From assembly GCA_959347315.1 (NCBI GenBank), contig OY365810.1, forward strand, positions 18,860,358 through 18,924,357: 64,000 nucleotides of DNA, given 5' to 3'. Positions 20,604 through 31,439 of this stretch are shown piece after piece. The first letter of the stretch is position 1. Every line of letters begins with the position of its first letter. This DNA is from Bimastos eiseni. Lineage: Eukaryota; Annelida; Clitellata; Crassiclitellata; Lumbricidae. The translations under genes and the position numbers were made by a program. The notes below the pieces were generated by a model. It did not search any database, was not told the origin of the DNA, and saw only the letters and a program-made list of their open reading frames with translations.

Positions 20604-23600
20604 TTATATTCGTGAATAATGTCCATATGCTAAAGTGTGAATTCCATCTTGCTGAATCATTCGTTTATCATCTTCCGCTGAGAGGGCTACCTTGTTGACT
20701 TCTTCGGTGTAGATATCGTGAAGATGCGACCGAATGACATTCATCTTTCTTGATTGTTCTCTCTTGGTGAACAAGCAGTCTTTGTAATCTTCTTGAGTGA
20801 TTGATTTCTTAACGACATTCTTCCTGACACTTTACATTTCTTGTGGTCTACTCCAGCCATCTTGTACAGTGTCTATCTTAAACCTACAAACTCTTCGATC
20901 TGTTTACCAGCTGCTTCATCTTTGAACATGCCAATGACCTTTTTGTTGATGCCAGTTTCTATACCAGAGGGATGGTCTTTAGGAGAGTCGCTAGTGTCGA
21001 ACCTACTTCTAATGTCGGGTGCTATATCGGCGTAGAAGTCTTCAGCCTTAATTTCATAGGCCAAAGAATCTGTATCTGTAAAAAGTAACTTTGCTCTATC
21101 TTAAAACTTTTTCTTGATGTCTTGATGTAATTATAATGAAAATCGTACATTATAGTTTTACTCAAGTCTAAAATACACATACCAAGATATATAGGCTTGT
21201 TGTAACATAGCTTCGTCCGTTTCATGTGAATGGCGATTAGATTTTCGTCAGAAATAGTTTGAGTATCGTAACTCGTTCTCTCTGCTAGCTTGAGGGCTTG
21301 CTTCTCGGTGCAAACCAATTTTATGTCTACACGATTCTCAATATTCTCAGACGTCTTACCAAACACACTATTGTTCATTAGTTTGAAAAAGTCTTTTTCG
21401 AAATCGTTGGTCGCTCTGGTCCTCAGATTAGTATTTAGATCTATATACTTTTTCAACCAAGCACTTTCTTCAAATTTAATTCCACGATGAATTTTCATTA
21501 TCTTCAAACCCAAACTTTCATACTGCTTTAAATTTTTGTAATGGACTCTATATTTTACTTTATTACTCAGGTTTGGAATGAGTTCTGACACATCCGATCC
21601 TTTAGCTTCTACGCTCTCAGGAGCAAGAGGATAGTCGTTGTGAAGCTCGTGCAATTCTCTAAGATATTCCAAATCGACTCCTAATATACATGGCGAAGAT
21701 CTCCAATCGTTTAGCTCATCGTTACCCATCCACTGGAACCCATGAGTTGGTAGATTCTTACACATTCCCCATCCGTACAGGTTGTTCGCGTCTAAATAGG
21801 TTAGGAACGACGAAGGTTTGCTGCTGTCAAACATAGACGTGTACTTATTGTTTGCCTGTCCATAACGGTGTGAAATGGTGCTAACACCTCCCCTTATCCC
21901 ATGCTTAACCATTAGTATCATATTATAGTCGCTCAACAACTCCAACTTTACTCCCGTCAACTTTAATGCGGCGTCCCAAGCAAGACCTGGAGAAGTATAA
22001 TACCAGGCGGGATCTAGGTCATAGTTCTCACTGTATACATCTCTAAAATACTCAAATACATAAGCAAGCAGGAGAACATCAGTCACATTATATATATCGT
22101 GGTATTCTCTCAACGTCTTGAATCCGAATTCTTTCCAGACCATCTGTGCATGGTTGTAGTCTTCGTCACTAATGCCTGAGTCGTTAAGTATTGAGTAGAA
22201 TGCTGACTTTGATGGTAGTTCTGTTTCGTTCCGTCGCTCGACGGAATCAACATAATCGTAAGGATATAATCCTTTTCTAAGCAAGAGATCGAGCTGATTA
22301 CCAGAATAGTGCTTGCTTATATTCTTACACTGATCTTTCCTCAGGTTCTTCGAGAAAGCGTCTAGACTCGATGCCATGAATCTAAAACTATCGATGAAAC
22401 GTAATTCTCGTTTAACTAATATTTCCTTATTTTCTTCATTAGTAAATTTATCGACTACGACTTCTCTGCTAAACGAGATATACTTTTCTTCGTTGTTAGG
22501 AATGCAGCTAATCTTTTCGTTATCATCACCTCGTAATTTCTTTACGAATAGATGACTGTCGTAACCGGATAGATTATGGAAAAATACTGGGAAAAACTTG
22601 GGAACTATATAATTTAGATTACAATTCTTATGAGCGGCGCCTCTATACTTTCCAGTTAAATGGCAATGGTCTCTAACTCGATCTTTACCCAGTTCGCCTT
22701 CGCATACGTGACAAACGATAGCGCAATCGAATAGCGCCTGTTCTTTCTTTCCGAATATCATTCTCTTTGGAAATTTAATTCGATGATAAATATCTTTTAT
22801 ATTATCTATAAGAGTGTTTACGAATATCTGAGCTACATCATCGTCTTCGCTTTTTGCTGTGAAAGTTATGGAAGCTTTTGAATATAGGTCATCATCAAAA
22901 CATTTTATATAATAGCAGAAAGAACTTGGGAAGTGTTTTTGATATCTGTTGGTGTCAGACATGCTGGGATCTGGTTGACAAGTGTCTATAGGTTTAATGA
23001 AAGATTCGAAATCGGCGTACACGACAAAGAGAACTCTCATCTTTCTATAATAATTTTTTTAATTCAACATAGTTCCCGGTTCTGGAAGTTCTATCTTTCG
23101 AGCGGTGTGTTAGGAACAGTACTCGGTGTGTTTTTTAATGACTCTAGCTCTCTGTATCCTATCAAACACCGCTTACAATAGTGCATCGAAGTGTATGAGT
23201 TTGTGTTATGAACCGCCATCAGTCTGTTGAAGTTCTTTATCCAACAATAATGCTTCTTTTGTTCGTCAGAAATAAGTAATAGGTACATCCTGATATCGCT
23301 CTCGTGCTTCGATAAATATAGTGTGAATAGGTAAACATCTTTCTCATGACCAAAAACATTAATACTAATATTATTATTTCTCTCAAACTTACTTATCACA
23401 TTAGCATCAGCTGCGACTGGAAATTCAATGCTGGACCAATCAAGTTCCTCAGACTGCTTGATTAATTCTTTCGTAATTCTTTCCGGATGTTCCTCAATGG
23501 GGTTTAAAGCTCTCGTTACACACTACATGAAACATTCCTCGTCTTCGTTCTTCATATTAACAATAGCCTTTTTACTCGCTAGACATTTCGGTAGTGGATT

Positions 23601-24452
23601 GTAAGAACTACCCTGCAGCGGTTTATAAACGACCGTGCTGATTTCTAAATTTTGAACCGCTCTAAGTCTCCAGTTACTACCACGCATCTGGAAGGCAGCC
23701 ATTGATTCTAACATTTTATCTTTCGCGTTGTTATAAATTTCGCTGGTGTCGGTGGAGTCTAAAATCACCTCAGTTTTTGAAACGAACGGAAAATCCTCGG
23801 TATCTACTTGCCCGGATTTCATATCAACGCGCTCCATTGTGCAGGTGAAGACAAAGTTGACTTTAGTCTGTCGATTTCTAGACAAAAGATCTTCCAGTTG
23901 TGGTTGAGCTGCTTTGAGAAAAGATGTGGTGTCAATTCCGTTTGAGCCTTCGACCGTGTATTGTTTCGTGAAGCCCTTGATAGCTGTGGCCGTCTCTTTT
24001 ATTTCGCGTGCTTTCATAAGAATTTTACTGAATATAGAATTCACTTTGGCATTTAGTGCTTCTATCCTCTCATTCACCTTTCTCTTTGGTTCTTCAGGTA
24101 TGTACCCTTCAATCCACTTTGCGAACGTATTAATCCCGGACTTTGTATTATCAAGGACTTTTCGTATCCCTGAGACCGGTACGGAAGCGAGTGTTGGGAT
24201 TCCAATCTCGGGAACGGGTGCGTCCAGCAAACTAGCATTGAATGAGATTGGCACAAAATGTGAGGGGATGAGTGTTTGAGACACATTAGCTTCAATTTTA
24301 GCAATCAAATCCGCTTTACGCAGTCTCGTATAACCAACCATACCTTTCTGTTTCGCAATTTTTCTTAGTTCGATCACAGTCTGCTTCGAGTATTCCATTT
24401 TACATTGGAGTGGCATTCCTTTAAGTCGAAGTGAGAAAATATTTTCATCCAT
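20604..24452 (-). pseudogene. Protein-primed DNA polymerase B with SAP-like N-terminus
   Basis: The replicative polymerase, about 1,280 codons, reading from the ATG at 24452 just inside the right terminal repeat. An N-terminal SAP-like helix pair (EYSKQTVIELRKIAKQKGMV) is followed by a coiled region and a viral-type RNase H-like exonuclease: VYADFESFI (about 23010) and NLSGYDSHLF. Polymerase motifs: A YLDANNLYGWGM (about 21780), B LMNNSVFGKT (about 21370) and C TDTDS (21066-21080). Lesions: an in-frame TAG at 23525, frame changes at 23040-23090 and just before motif C, and others near 20870. The zinc-finger-like YCKRC near 23170 lacks its second half. Its stop is 2 bases before the protease start. 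Confidence 0.9.
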
Positions 24453-24490
24453 TTTATATTTGAAAGAATTTTGGTTTGTTTGTTGAACAA

Positions 24491-24827
24491 TGACTCACCA
24501 TCGAAACTGCTGACTCATTATCGAAACTATTGGAAATTCCCGTGACTTTCTACCTATTTGCGGACGATTTGACCTAGGGCTTTGGTTTGTGCATGAATTG
24601 TGGCTCATCATCGAAACTATTGGAAATTTCCTGCCGTTTTACTTAGTCTGTTGGTTGATGTTTGACCTAGGTATTTAGGTTTGTGTAGGAATTGGTTATT
24701 TCTAACCTGGTTATAGGTTAAAATACGTTTTGGCAACCTATTAGGTGGGTGATTTTGAGCTATGTTATGGTCAATTGTCCCAGATTGAGCGTTTTATATC
24801 TACTTATATAATATATATATACATGCG
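24491..24827 (-). repeat. Right terminal inverted repeat of the Polinton
   Basis: Mirror of 10954-11267. It contains TGACTCA at 24491 and 24511, GGAAATTCCC at 24532, GGAAATTTCC at 24622, and then the shared GTGGGTGATTTTGAGCTATG and TGTCCCAGATTGAGCGTTTT. It ends in a TATA run and ACATGCG. Confidence 0.93.
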
Positions 24828-25260
24828 AGTATACATATGTGTATGTGCATATATGTATATATATAATGCAAATATCTCTAACAACATATGTATACATACA
24901 TACATACATTCATACATACAAACAAACAAACAAACATACAAACAAACATACATACATACATAAATACGTACATACGTGCGTGCGTATGCATGCACGTATG
25001 TACATACGTGCATGCATACGCACGTATGCATACGCACGCATGCATGCGTGCGTATGCATGCACGCATGCATGCGCATATATACGCATATATACGCATACA
25101 TGTATGTATGTATGTATGTATGTACATACGTACATAACATATATACATACGTACATATATACATATATAAGTATCAGCATAACATTATTATGCGCTTATT
25201 ATGTAAGATATACATATATATATACATATATAGGATCGGACCGTTTCATATATAGAAACA
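24828..25260. repeat. TACA/TGTA/TGCG microsatellite field
   Basis: Long runs of CATA, AAACAAAC, CGTACATA and CGCATGCATG in both orientations, able to fold on itself. Many open frames in this stretch encode only Tyr/Ile/His/Cys repeats and are not genes. Confidence 0.9.
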
Positions 25261-25577
25261 TAGTCTAGACATATTGGGCATTAATTATAATTCGAAGCTC
25301 ACCTGTGTGTGGTAATGGACAAATAAATAGACTGATAGGCTACGCACTAGGGCGACCTAAGAGTACCTTATCACAGGCGTGCCTACAGTCAATAGACAAC
25401 GATCGCGTATCCTAGTCAATAATTTTATGACATCAGCAATACTTAGGCCTATGCATAAACAAACCATGTTGCTATGATGATTTGCATAGTAATAAGCTGT
25501 GGCAGTGCAGCCAAATTATCCATTGTTAACTTGCATGTAGGCCTATGTATGAGCTTCTGGAAACCGGATTGTGCGAA

Positions 25578-25717
25578 CGGACAAATGCCCCCCCCCCCCC
25601 CGAAAAAATCTCCGGACAAAACCTCCAAGCTAGGACGAGTGTAGGACTAGGACATTTGCCCTCCGATGTCCTAGCTTGGGGTTTTGTTCTGGGCAAGTGT
25701 CCGGGGGCAAATGTCCG
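25578..25717. repeat. ~140-bp palindromic MITE tipped CGGACAAATGCCCCC
   Basis: Starts CGGACAAATGCCCCC and ends GGGGGCAAATGTCCG. Inner arms AACCTCCAAGCTAGGAC and GTCCTAGCTTGGGGTTTT also pair. This is a near-complete fold-back. No clear target duplication. Confidence 0.8.
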
Positions 25718-25867
25718 TAACAGTTAGGCCATCAAAACCCCTCTGGCAGCACACCACAACGGCCTAGTGCGCACAAAACAAAAACACGACATTATCTATA
25801 TACCAAACTATGATATGTAATATGATAATCAGACCATATCAAAAATTATATAATATACAATATATAT

Positions 25868-27005
25868 TCATTCATTCATTAAAAAAATTTATATAGGGCC
25901 CCTACTGAGGAGCGCTCCCGACTCAACCCCGGCTGAAATTAGTAAAATGCATAAATCTGAATGAACCCTGAATGGTAGCCCATTCCATGCCATTGGCCCA
26001 ACAACAGAGAAAGCGCGATGCTGTAGCGTACGGTGAACAAGGCGTTCACCCTGCGTGGAAGAGCGGAGAACACGTCGTTCCTGCACGCCCATGGTAGAGC
26101 TCTTGTAAATATGTAGGGGCGGCACTTAATAGGCACCGCCGCAACAAAGCAGAAACGCGGTACACAATCCGCTGTGGGAATGGGAGAGGTAGCCAATGCA
26201 GGACACCTAACATATAGTCAATGACATGACCGAACTTTGGGATACGGCCAATGAGGCGCGCGGCAGTGCGCAGGACCCGTTCCAAGCATTCCAACCGCCC
26301 AGCCGGGAGGCCAGCGTAGAGCACCCTCAGCACCCAGCAATAGTCAAGACGAGTGACAGTAAAAAAATTGATCAGGGTAGTGGTCGCGTTGATGGTAAGA
26401 GAGCGGGAAATAGCTCTCAGCTGGACCGAGCTGACGCATGCAGCTGGTACAATCAGCCTGATAGTAACAGCTGCGACAGAGCTGATGAATGTGTGCTATG
26501 AATGTGAGTTCCTGGTCTACAGTGACACCTAGATCGCGTACAGTTGTAGAGAATTTGAACTGCGGAACTCAGTGGCAAGGGCTGCAAGATTGAGTTTTGC
26601 GAGCTATTAGCGCGTGCTAGCCAGATGAATTGGGTCTTGGATGGGTTGAGATGCAGGCGGTTCAACGACATCCAAGCCCCAAGAATATCCAGCGCTAGGC
26701 TCACGGCTCGGACTGTGGGNNNNNNNNNNNNNNNNNNNNNNNNNNNNNNNNNNNNNNNNNNNNNNNNNNNNNNNNNNNNNNNNNNNNNNNNNNNNNNNNN
26801 NNNNNNNNNNNNNNNNNNNNNNNNNNNNNNNNNNNNNNNNNNNNNNNNNNNNNNNNNNNNNNNNNNNNNNNNNNNNNNNNNNNNNNNNNNNNNNNNNNNN
26901 NNNNNNNNNNNNNNNNNNNAGATCGGTTGACCAGGCAAGCGAGCGGGCGAGCGAGCGAGCGGGCGAGGCCTTCTTGGCCTTCTTGGCCCTGACAAGTTCA
27001 GACAA
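25868..27005 (-). pseudogene. CR1-like LINE ORF2 C-terminus, interrupted by assembly gap
   Basis: On the minus strand, reverse transcriptase tail sequence LALDILGAWMSLNRLHLNPS and SKTQFIWLARANSSQ (about 26600-26700) is followed by RVLRTAARLIGRIPKFGHV and HWLPLPFPQRIVYRVSALL (about 26150-26290), then AFSVVGPMAWNGLPF (about 26000). It ends near 25870 with AATGAATGAATG, a CR1/L2-type tail. The 200-base N run falls inside it, and frames change near 26130 and 26450. No catalytic core is present on this side of the gap. Confidence 0.8.
26720..26919. other. Assembly gap (200 N)
   Basis: Exactly 200 N characters, probably a placeholder of nominal size. The flanking GAGCGAGCGGGCGAG repeat at 26940-26970 may have stopped the assembly. 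Confidence 0.99.
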
Positions 27006-27019
27006 GAGTGATGCATTTT

Positions 27020-27543
27020 TTAGTGGAAACGAGCGACAATCATTGCATGGACGTGACTGCAGCGGAGAATTCTGAATTTACAGAGGGTAGGTGTATTCGA
27101 AAAAACGTCGACTTTAATTATGCGCCATAACTGACTCTGTGTATATGCAGAGCGATCAGAATTCGTTTTCACCCATTCGGCAACTGTACCAAAATAAATA
27201 GGCTAATCATCCGTTATACACCCACTGCAGTTCAGCGAAGGGTCGAAGGCAAATCAAGATGAGCTAGAAGAACGTCTCTAAATAATGTAAATGTTTTCGC
27301 GATTCTTATAGCGGCCCTATAGCGAACAGCGACCTCGACTCATTGAGAGTTTGATCGGGCTATGTGCTTAACCACCTCTCGTCCGTTTGAACGTATGCCA
27401 CACCATTTAGGTACCTCGTATAAATGCTATACCCGAGATTTAAATCTCTTAAATACGCCAGCATCGAGAAGCGAATCGCGGTCCGGATGCTCTCCAGAGG
27501 CGCATGAGACATTGCCTGCGCTTTAACCAATGTAGCTAACTGG
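27020..27543. other. No gene seen
   Basis: Unique-looking sequence. An open frame on the minus strand at 27360-27566 (68 codons) has no recognisable motif. Confidence 0.4.
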
Positions 27544-27551
27544 GTCAGAGC

Positions 27552-28100
27552 CAGAGTTGCAAACATGTTGTAATTTTTGGTTATTTGTATTTTTGGTTTT
27601 TTTTACAAAAAACCAAAAGACACTAAAAAATTGCAATCTTTGGTTTTTGGTTTTTTAAATATTTTTAATCAATTTATTAATATCAATATTATTTTACTAA
27701 TATTGCTATTATATTAATTGTGTGTTATTCAGTCTGAAATCAAGCTAAATTAATCTTTAAAACGAGTTGGAGCTCTTTTTCATACTGTGTTTCAGGGCCG
27801 TACCGAGCTATAATTGCTCCCTGTGCCTAGCTAATTGCGCCTTGTGCGTAGCATCAACTTGGCGCCCCACCTTTTGAAAATAGTGGATTTTATGGAATAT
27901 TAAGTTATTCCATCCTGTAAGTCGTTTACCAGGTACCGTACTGGCCTAGGCCCCGCTGGCCTCCCTCGGTACGGCCCTGCTGTGTTCGTTGCTTTTTATA
28001 ACAAAACTGTTGTGACAAAATCCAAAGGAAAACTAAAAACCATATAAAACAAAAAACAACCAACTTTTGATTTTTTAAATATTGGTTTTTAGCATCCTTG
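27552..28100. mobile_element. hAT-type MITE with 8-bp target duplication
   Basis: 549 bases flanked by the perfect 8-bp duplication GTCAGAGC (27544-27551 and 28101-28108). The ends are CAGAGTTGCAAACA and, on the other strand, CAAGGATGCTAAAAA, followed by related GGTTTTT-rich arms. Length, 8-bp duplication and CA-G-TG type ends fit hAT. It contains a second nested element. Confidence 0.85.
27793..27979. mobile_element. Nested hAT-type MITE (CAGGGCCGTACCGAG ends)
   Basis: 187 bases with 15-bp inverted ends CAGGGCCGTACCGAG and CTCGGTACGGCCCTG. The flanking 8-bp duplication is CTGTGTTT (27785-27792) and CTGTGTTC (27980-27987), one mismatch. It sits inside the 27552-28100 element, so it arrived later. 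Confidence 0.85.
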
Positions 28101-28291
28101 GTCAGAGCACCGCATCTGCGCAATGTAGGCCTACGGTTTAAAGTATATAATTTTCTATTCAGGGTTTAGTTCATTTTTGTAAGGCCTATGCCAGTACTGT
28201 ACCTGGTAAACGACTTAAATGATAAAAGGCGTGCAACAAGAAAGATACTATCCGAATAGGCCTATTTGTAAGTATTGTTACTAGTTTGGAC

Positions 28292-29180
28292 CATCCATAA
28301 ATGACGTCACGCGCTTATTGGGGAGGGGCCACACATTTGTGTCAATGTGTGACGAGAGGAAGGGGTCCACGAAATGTGATATCAAATAATCATATCAAAC
28401 ATCAAAAAGTGTAATTTAATTACAAATATTTTCACTCAATTGAACAAGTTCCACTTAATTGACAGTAATTGTTACCACAAATTAACAAGACTAATTATGG
28501 TTATTGTATTCTTAAGTTTTTCATTGTTTACAAAACGCTCGCTGTCAATTTCTGGGTGTTGGAAGTGATCAGATAGCCATTCTGAAACACACAGGCAGGT
28601 ATCAATCATGCCGCCAAAAGCATCAGGCCGCAGAGAGTCGCGGCACCGTGCACGTCGGAAGCGAAACGAAATAAACGGAGACAGTGTAGATTGGATAGAC
28701 GCGGAAGAGCTGGATCTGAATGGATTTATTATTTATTAAGCAGGATGGTGAGATCCAAGCTCTCCTAATTATTCAATATAGCAGCATTTTACTTCTCCGT
28801 AGGAGAAGCATAAAGTTTGGATTTCTTAAATCATTGTCATTAGACATTTATTTTGTAAATGTAGACCTAATGATTCTATCAGAGCTTTTCATCTCGTGGA
28901 ATACATGATGAGTGTACCGTAATAATTGGACTTTATCCATTTGTATTCGTTCTACTATATAGGCCTAGCTTTAAATATTTGTACAGTTGTAATTACTTTC
29001 TTTGATAATTTAAATAAAATTATTTGCACATGGCATTCTGGACATATACGAGTTTATCGGGAGTGCAGAGCTTTGGGACTTAATTTTGAAGACAAGGTAA
29101 TGACTTTTGTGACGAGGGGAAGGGGAGTGGGGAAAAAATTTGTCAATAATTGTGTTTCGTTATTTATGGACGGTTCTTTT
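28292..29180. repeat. Inverted-repeat element with CCATCCATAAATGACGTCA ends
   Basis: The left end CCATCCATAAATGACG (28301) and right end TTATTTATGGACGGTTC (29160-29176) are inverted. The word CATATCAAACATCAAA is shared with another copy ending at 55816. Within it, an ATG at 28608 opens a 43-codon basic-then-acidic frame (MPPKASGRRESRHRARR) that may be an eroded transposase start; not assigned. Confidence 0.55.
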
Positions 29181-29198
29181 GGGACTGGGCAACAGCTT

Positions 29199-29705
29199 GC
29201 TTTACGCAGTCTCGTATGACCAACCATACCTTTCTGTTTCGCAATTTTTCTTAATTCGATCACAGTCTTCTTCGAGTATTCCATTTTATATTGGAGTGGC
29301 ATTCCTTTAAGTCGAAGTGAGAAAATATTTTCATTCATTTCATATTATGCAAGATTTTTTTTCGTGGAACAATGACTCATCATCGAAACTATTGGAAAAT
29401 CCCGTGACTTTTGACCTATCGGTTGATAAATTGTGACTCATCATCGAAACTATTGGAAATTCCCGTGACTTTTGACCTATTGGTTGATGTTTTGACCTAA
29501 TTCTTTGGTTTGTGCATGAATTGTGACTCATCATCGAAACTATTGGAAATTTCCCGGACCTATTAGACTGTATTGGTTGATGTTTAACGTAGGTTTTAGG
29601 TTTGAGTATGAATTGGTTATTTTAACCTAGTTATAGGTTAATAATACGTTTTGATAACCTATTAGGTGTGTGAATTGACCAATATTATGGTCGATGAGCC
29701 AGATA
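29199..29705 (-). mobile_element. Orphan end of a second Polinton copy
   Basis: About 500 bases closely matching 24313-24786: the start of the polymerase gene (MNENIFSLRLKGMPL, then TVIELRKIAKQKGMVG; start at 29338 minus strand) and most of the terminal repeat. Three iterons with TGACTCA (29373, 29434, 29524) and GGAAATTTCC-like words are present, one more than the upstream copy. The outer tip after CCAGAT is missing. Confidence 0.88.
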
Positions 29706-29744
29706 GCAGGATTTCCTACTACTTCTCACCCAAGAAGCTGCAGT

Positions 29745-30292
29745 TACTTTGGTACATGCCTTTGTTACTAGTCGCTTGTAGGCCCCTACTAGTAACATTA
29801 TTACTCCATTTATGTTGGAATCCAATGGACATGCATTGGGAGGCTGGATCGAGTCCTTCGCTAGGCGTCACGATTGATAGGTTGTATTTATAGAACTCAC
29901 CGCGTGTGAGTATAGATTTTATCTATATGCGTGACGTCCTCCATTGCTGACTCTCCCACAGCCTATTGCGTACCGGATTTCTGCCATGGTCTGGCGCTAT
30001 GCTATCTCTGTGGCACTGCCCATTTCGCCCGCACTTCTATGACGCAGAACCGTTCCTTTGCAGTGGTAGGTTCAACCACATGGAATGGGCTACTCCAAGT
30101 GCTTCACCTTCTGCCCAAAACGTCATCTGCATTCTATTCGTTACTGAAAACCGCACTCTTTAACCGTAATCACACTGGGAGAGCCTCTGTGTAGACATTT
30201 TGAAGGCGCTATATTAAGTTTCATTGATATATATATATATATATATATACATATCAGCGTTACTTTGGTACATGCCTTTGTTACTAGTCGCC
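29745..30292 (+). mobile_element. CR1-like LINE 3' end with long direct repeat flanks
   Basis: The C-terminal ORF2 line reads SFAVVGSTTWNGLLQVL, then FYSLLKTALFNRNHTGRAS before TGA near 30194, followed by GGCGCTATATTAAG and a TA run. The segment is flanked by the direct repeat GTTACTTTGGTACATGCCTT, continuing to about 30 bases, at 29749 and 30262. It is long for a target duplication but consistent with LINE insertion. Confidence 0.72.
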
Positions 30293-30584
30293 GAAGGCCT
30301 GTTGTTGTCCATCATTTTGCACATTTGACCGATTCTTCTCCGTGCTCCTCAGTCCTAGACTTGGCCCGTGCGACGTTCGAACGTGTTGTCATGATAGAAT
30401 CTAGAATTTATAGAATGCATAGAATTTCTTTTTACTGCTGACGTATTTGCACCCATTCGACCGACCTTCCTCTTGTTTCCAGACTAGAGACTGTTATAAT
30501 CACAGGCGAGGTAGCGGTTTAACATCAGAGTTTCCTTCTCCTAGTCTTGCTTCTCTCTCGAGATACCCACAGGGCAGTGGGGGG

Positions 30585-31430
30585 AACTGAGAAAAAATCC
30601 CCGGACAGAAACCCCTCCGGACAAAAGCCCCCGATTTTGGGTAGGACATTTGCCCCCCGGACAAAAGCCCCCCAAGTGTGAAGTATGAACGGATGATAAC
30701 AAGTTATATATTTAACCGCCATTATGTAAAATATATGAAAACAAGCAACTAATTATCGTGTCGTATAGGAGACAAAGTGAGTCCAGTTCTGAATCTTTAT
30801 TTATCTTGCTGGGTGCATAAATACTGCAAACAATACGTGACACGCCTTAATAAGCGGTGAAGGTCGTCGGCTAGTGAGCAGCTAGGCCTACAGTTGGTTA
30901 GCAAACTATCAGTGACACGCGATAATCATCTTCCGTTAATAAGATAGTGTGGGTGAATACCTCTATATAGTTGATAGTTTAAGAATATAAGCGGTGAAGG
31001 TCAGCTAGTAAGTATGCTTACAATTGGTGACAGTCAGTCAGTGACACGCGATAATCATCTCTCTGAGAGTGGGCGAAGACCCTTATAGATGAAAATCTCA
31101 GATATGTATGCCTATAAAACGAAGACTTCTAACATGCACACCTCATATTACGAACTATTTTCATCATCAAACTTTGCAGGTATTGGAACCAAAGCAATAT
31201 GTCAATCCGCTAAAAATTGATACTTTACAGGTTTAGTAACACTTAGCCGACATGGACACATCCATGCACACGTACACACTGTGCATACAACCATGCATCA
31301 TATGCACACACATACAGGCATGCATATATAATTTGGGCGAGCTTATTGTCTACACCGGGGGGGGGGGGGGCTTTTGTCCTAGTTGGTAGGGGATTTTGTC
31401 CGGGAGCTTTTGTCGGGGGGGCTTTTGTGT
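30585..31430. mobile_element. ~850-bp element with GGACAAAAGCCCCC-rich inverted ends
   Basis: The left end repeats CCGGACAAAAGCCCCC, with a GATTTTGGGTAGGACATTTG spacer. The right end is its inverted relative, with GGGGGCTTTTGTCC near 31365 and GATTTTGTCCGGGAGCTTTT at about 31393. The interior (GAAGTATGAACGGATGATAA, then a run of CAGTGACACGCGATAATCAT twice) matches the split copy at 48.1 and 54.4 kb. No coding frame; non-autonomous. Confidence 0.8.
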
Positions 31431-31439
31431 TTTTGTATG

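Larger units (their letters stand above)
10954..24827. mobile_element. Polinton/Maverick (adintovirus-like) provirus, decayed
   Basis: A 13.9 kb unit bounded by inverted repeats of about 315-335 bases. It carries the defining Polinton set: retroviral-type integrase, FtsK/HerA-like packaging ATPase, double jelly-roll major capsid protein, adenain-like cysteine protease and protein-primed family B DNA polymerase. Order: integrase(-), PLA2-like(-), ATPase(+), candidate penton(+), pX-like(+), dUTPase-like(+), membrane protein(+), two core-type proteins(+), major capsid(+), SAP-like(+), small ORF(+), discoidin-like(-), protease(-), polymerase(-). Many genes carry stops, frameshifts or deletions. 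The outermost bases are low-complexity TATA sequence, so the exact ends and the expected 6-bp target duplication could not be fixed. Confidence 0.93.

Noticed and set aside
24745..25268. Several 70-140 codon frames on both strands
   Set aside because: Same cause: TACA/TGTA simple repeats read open in most frames.
26453..27016. Long open frames spanning the N run
   Set aside because: The gap has no sequence; only the LINE-like ends on either side are real.
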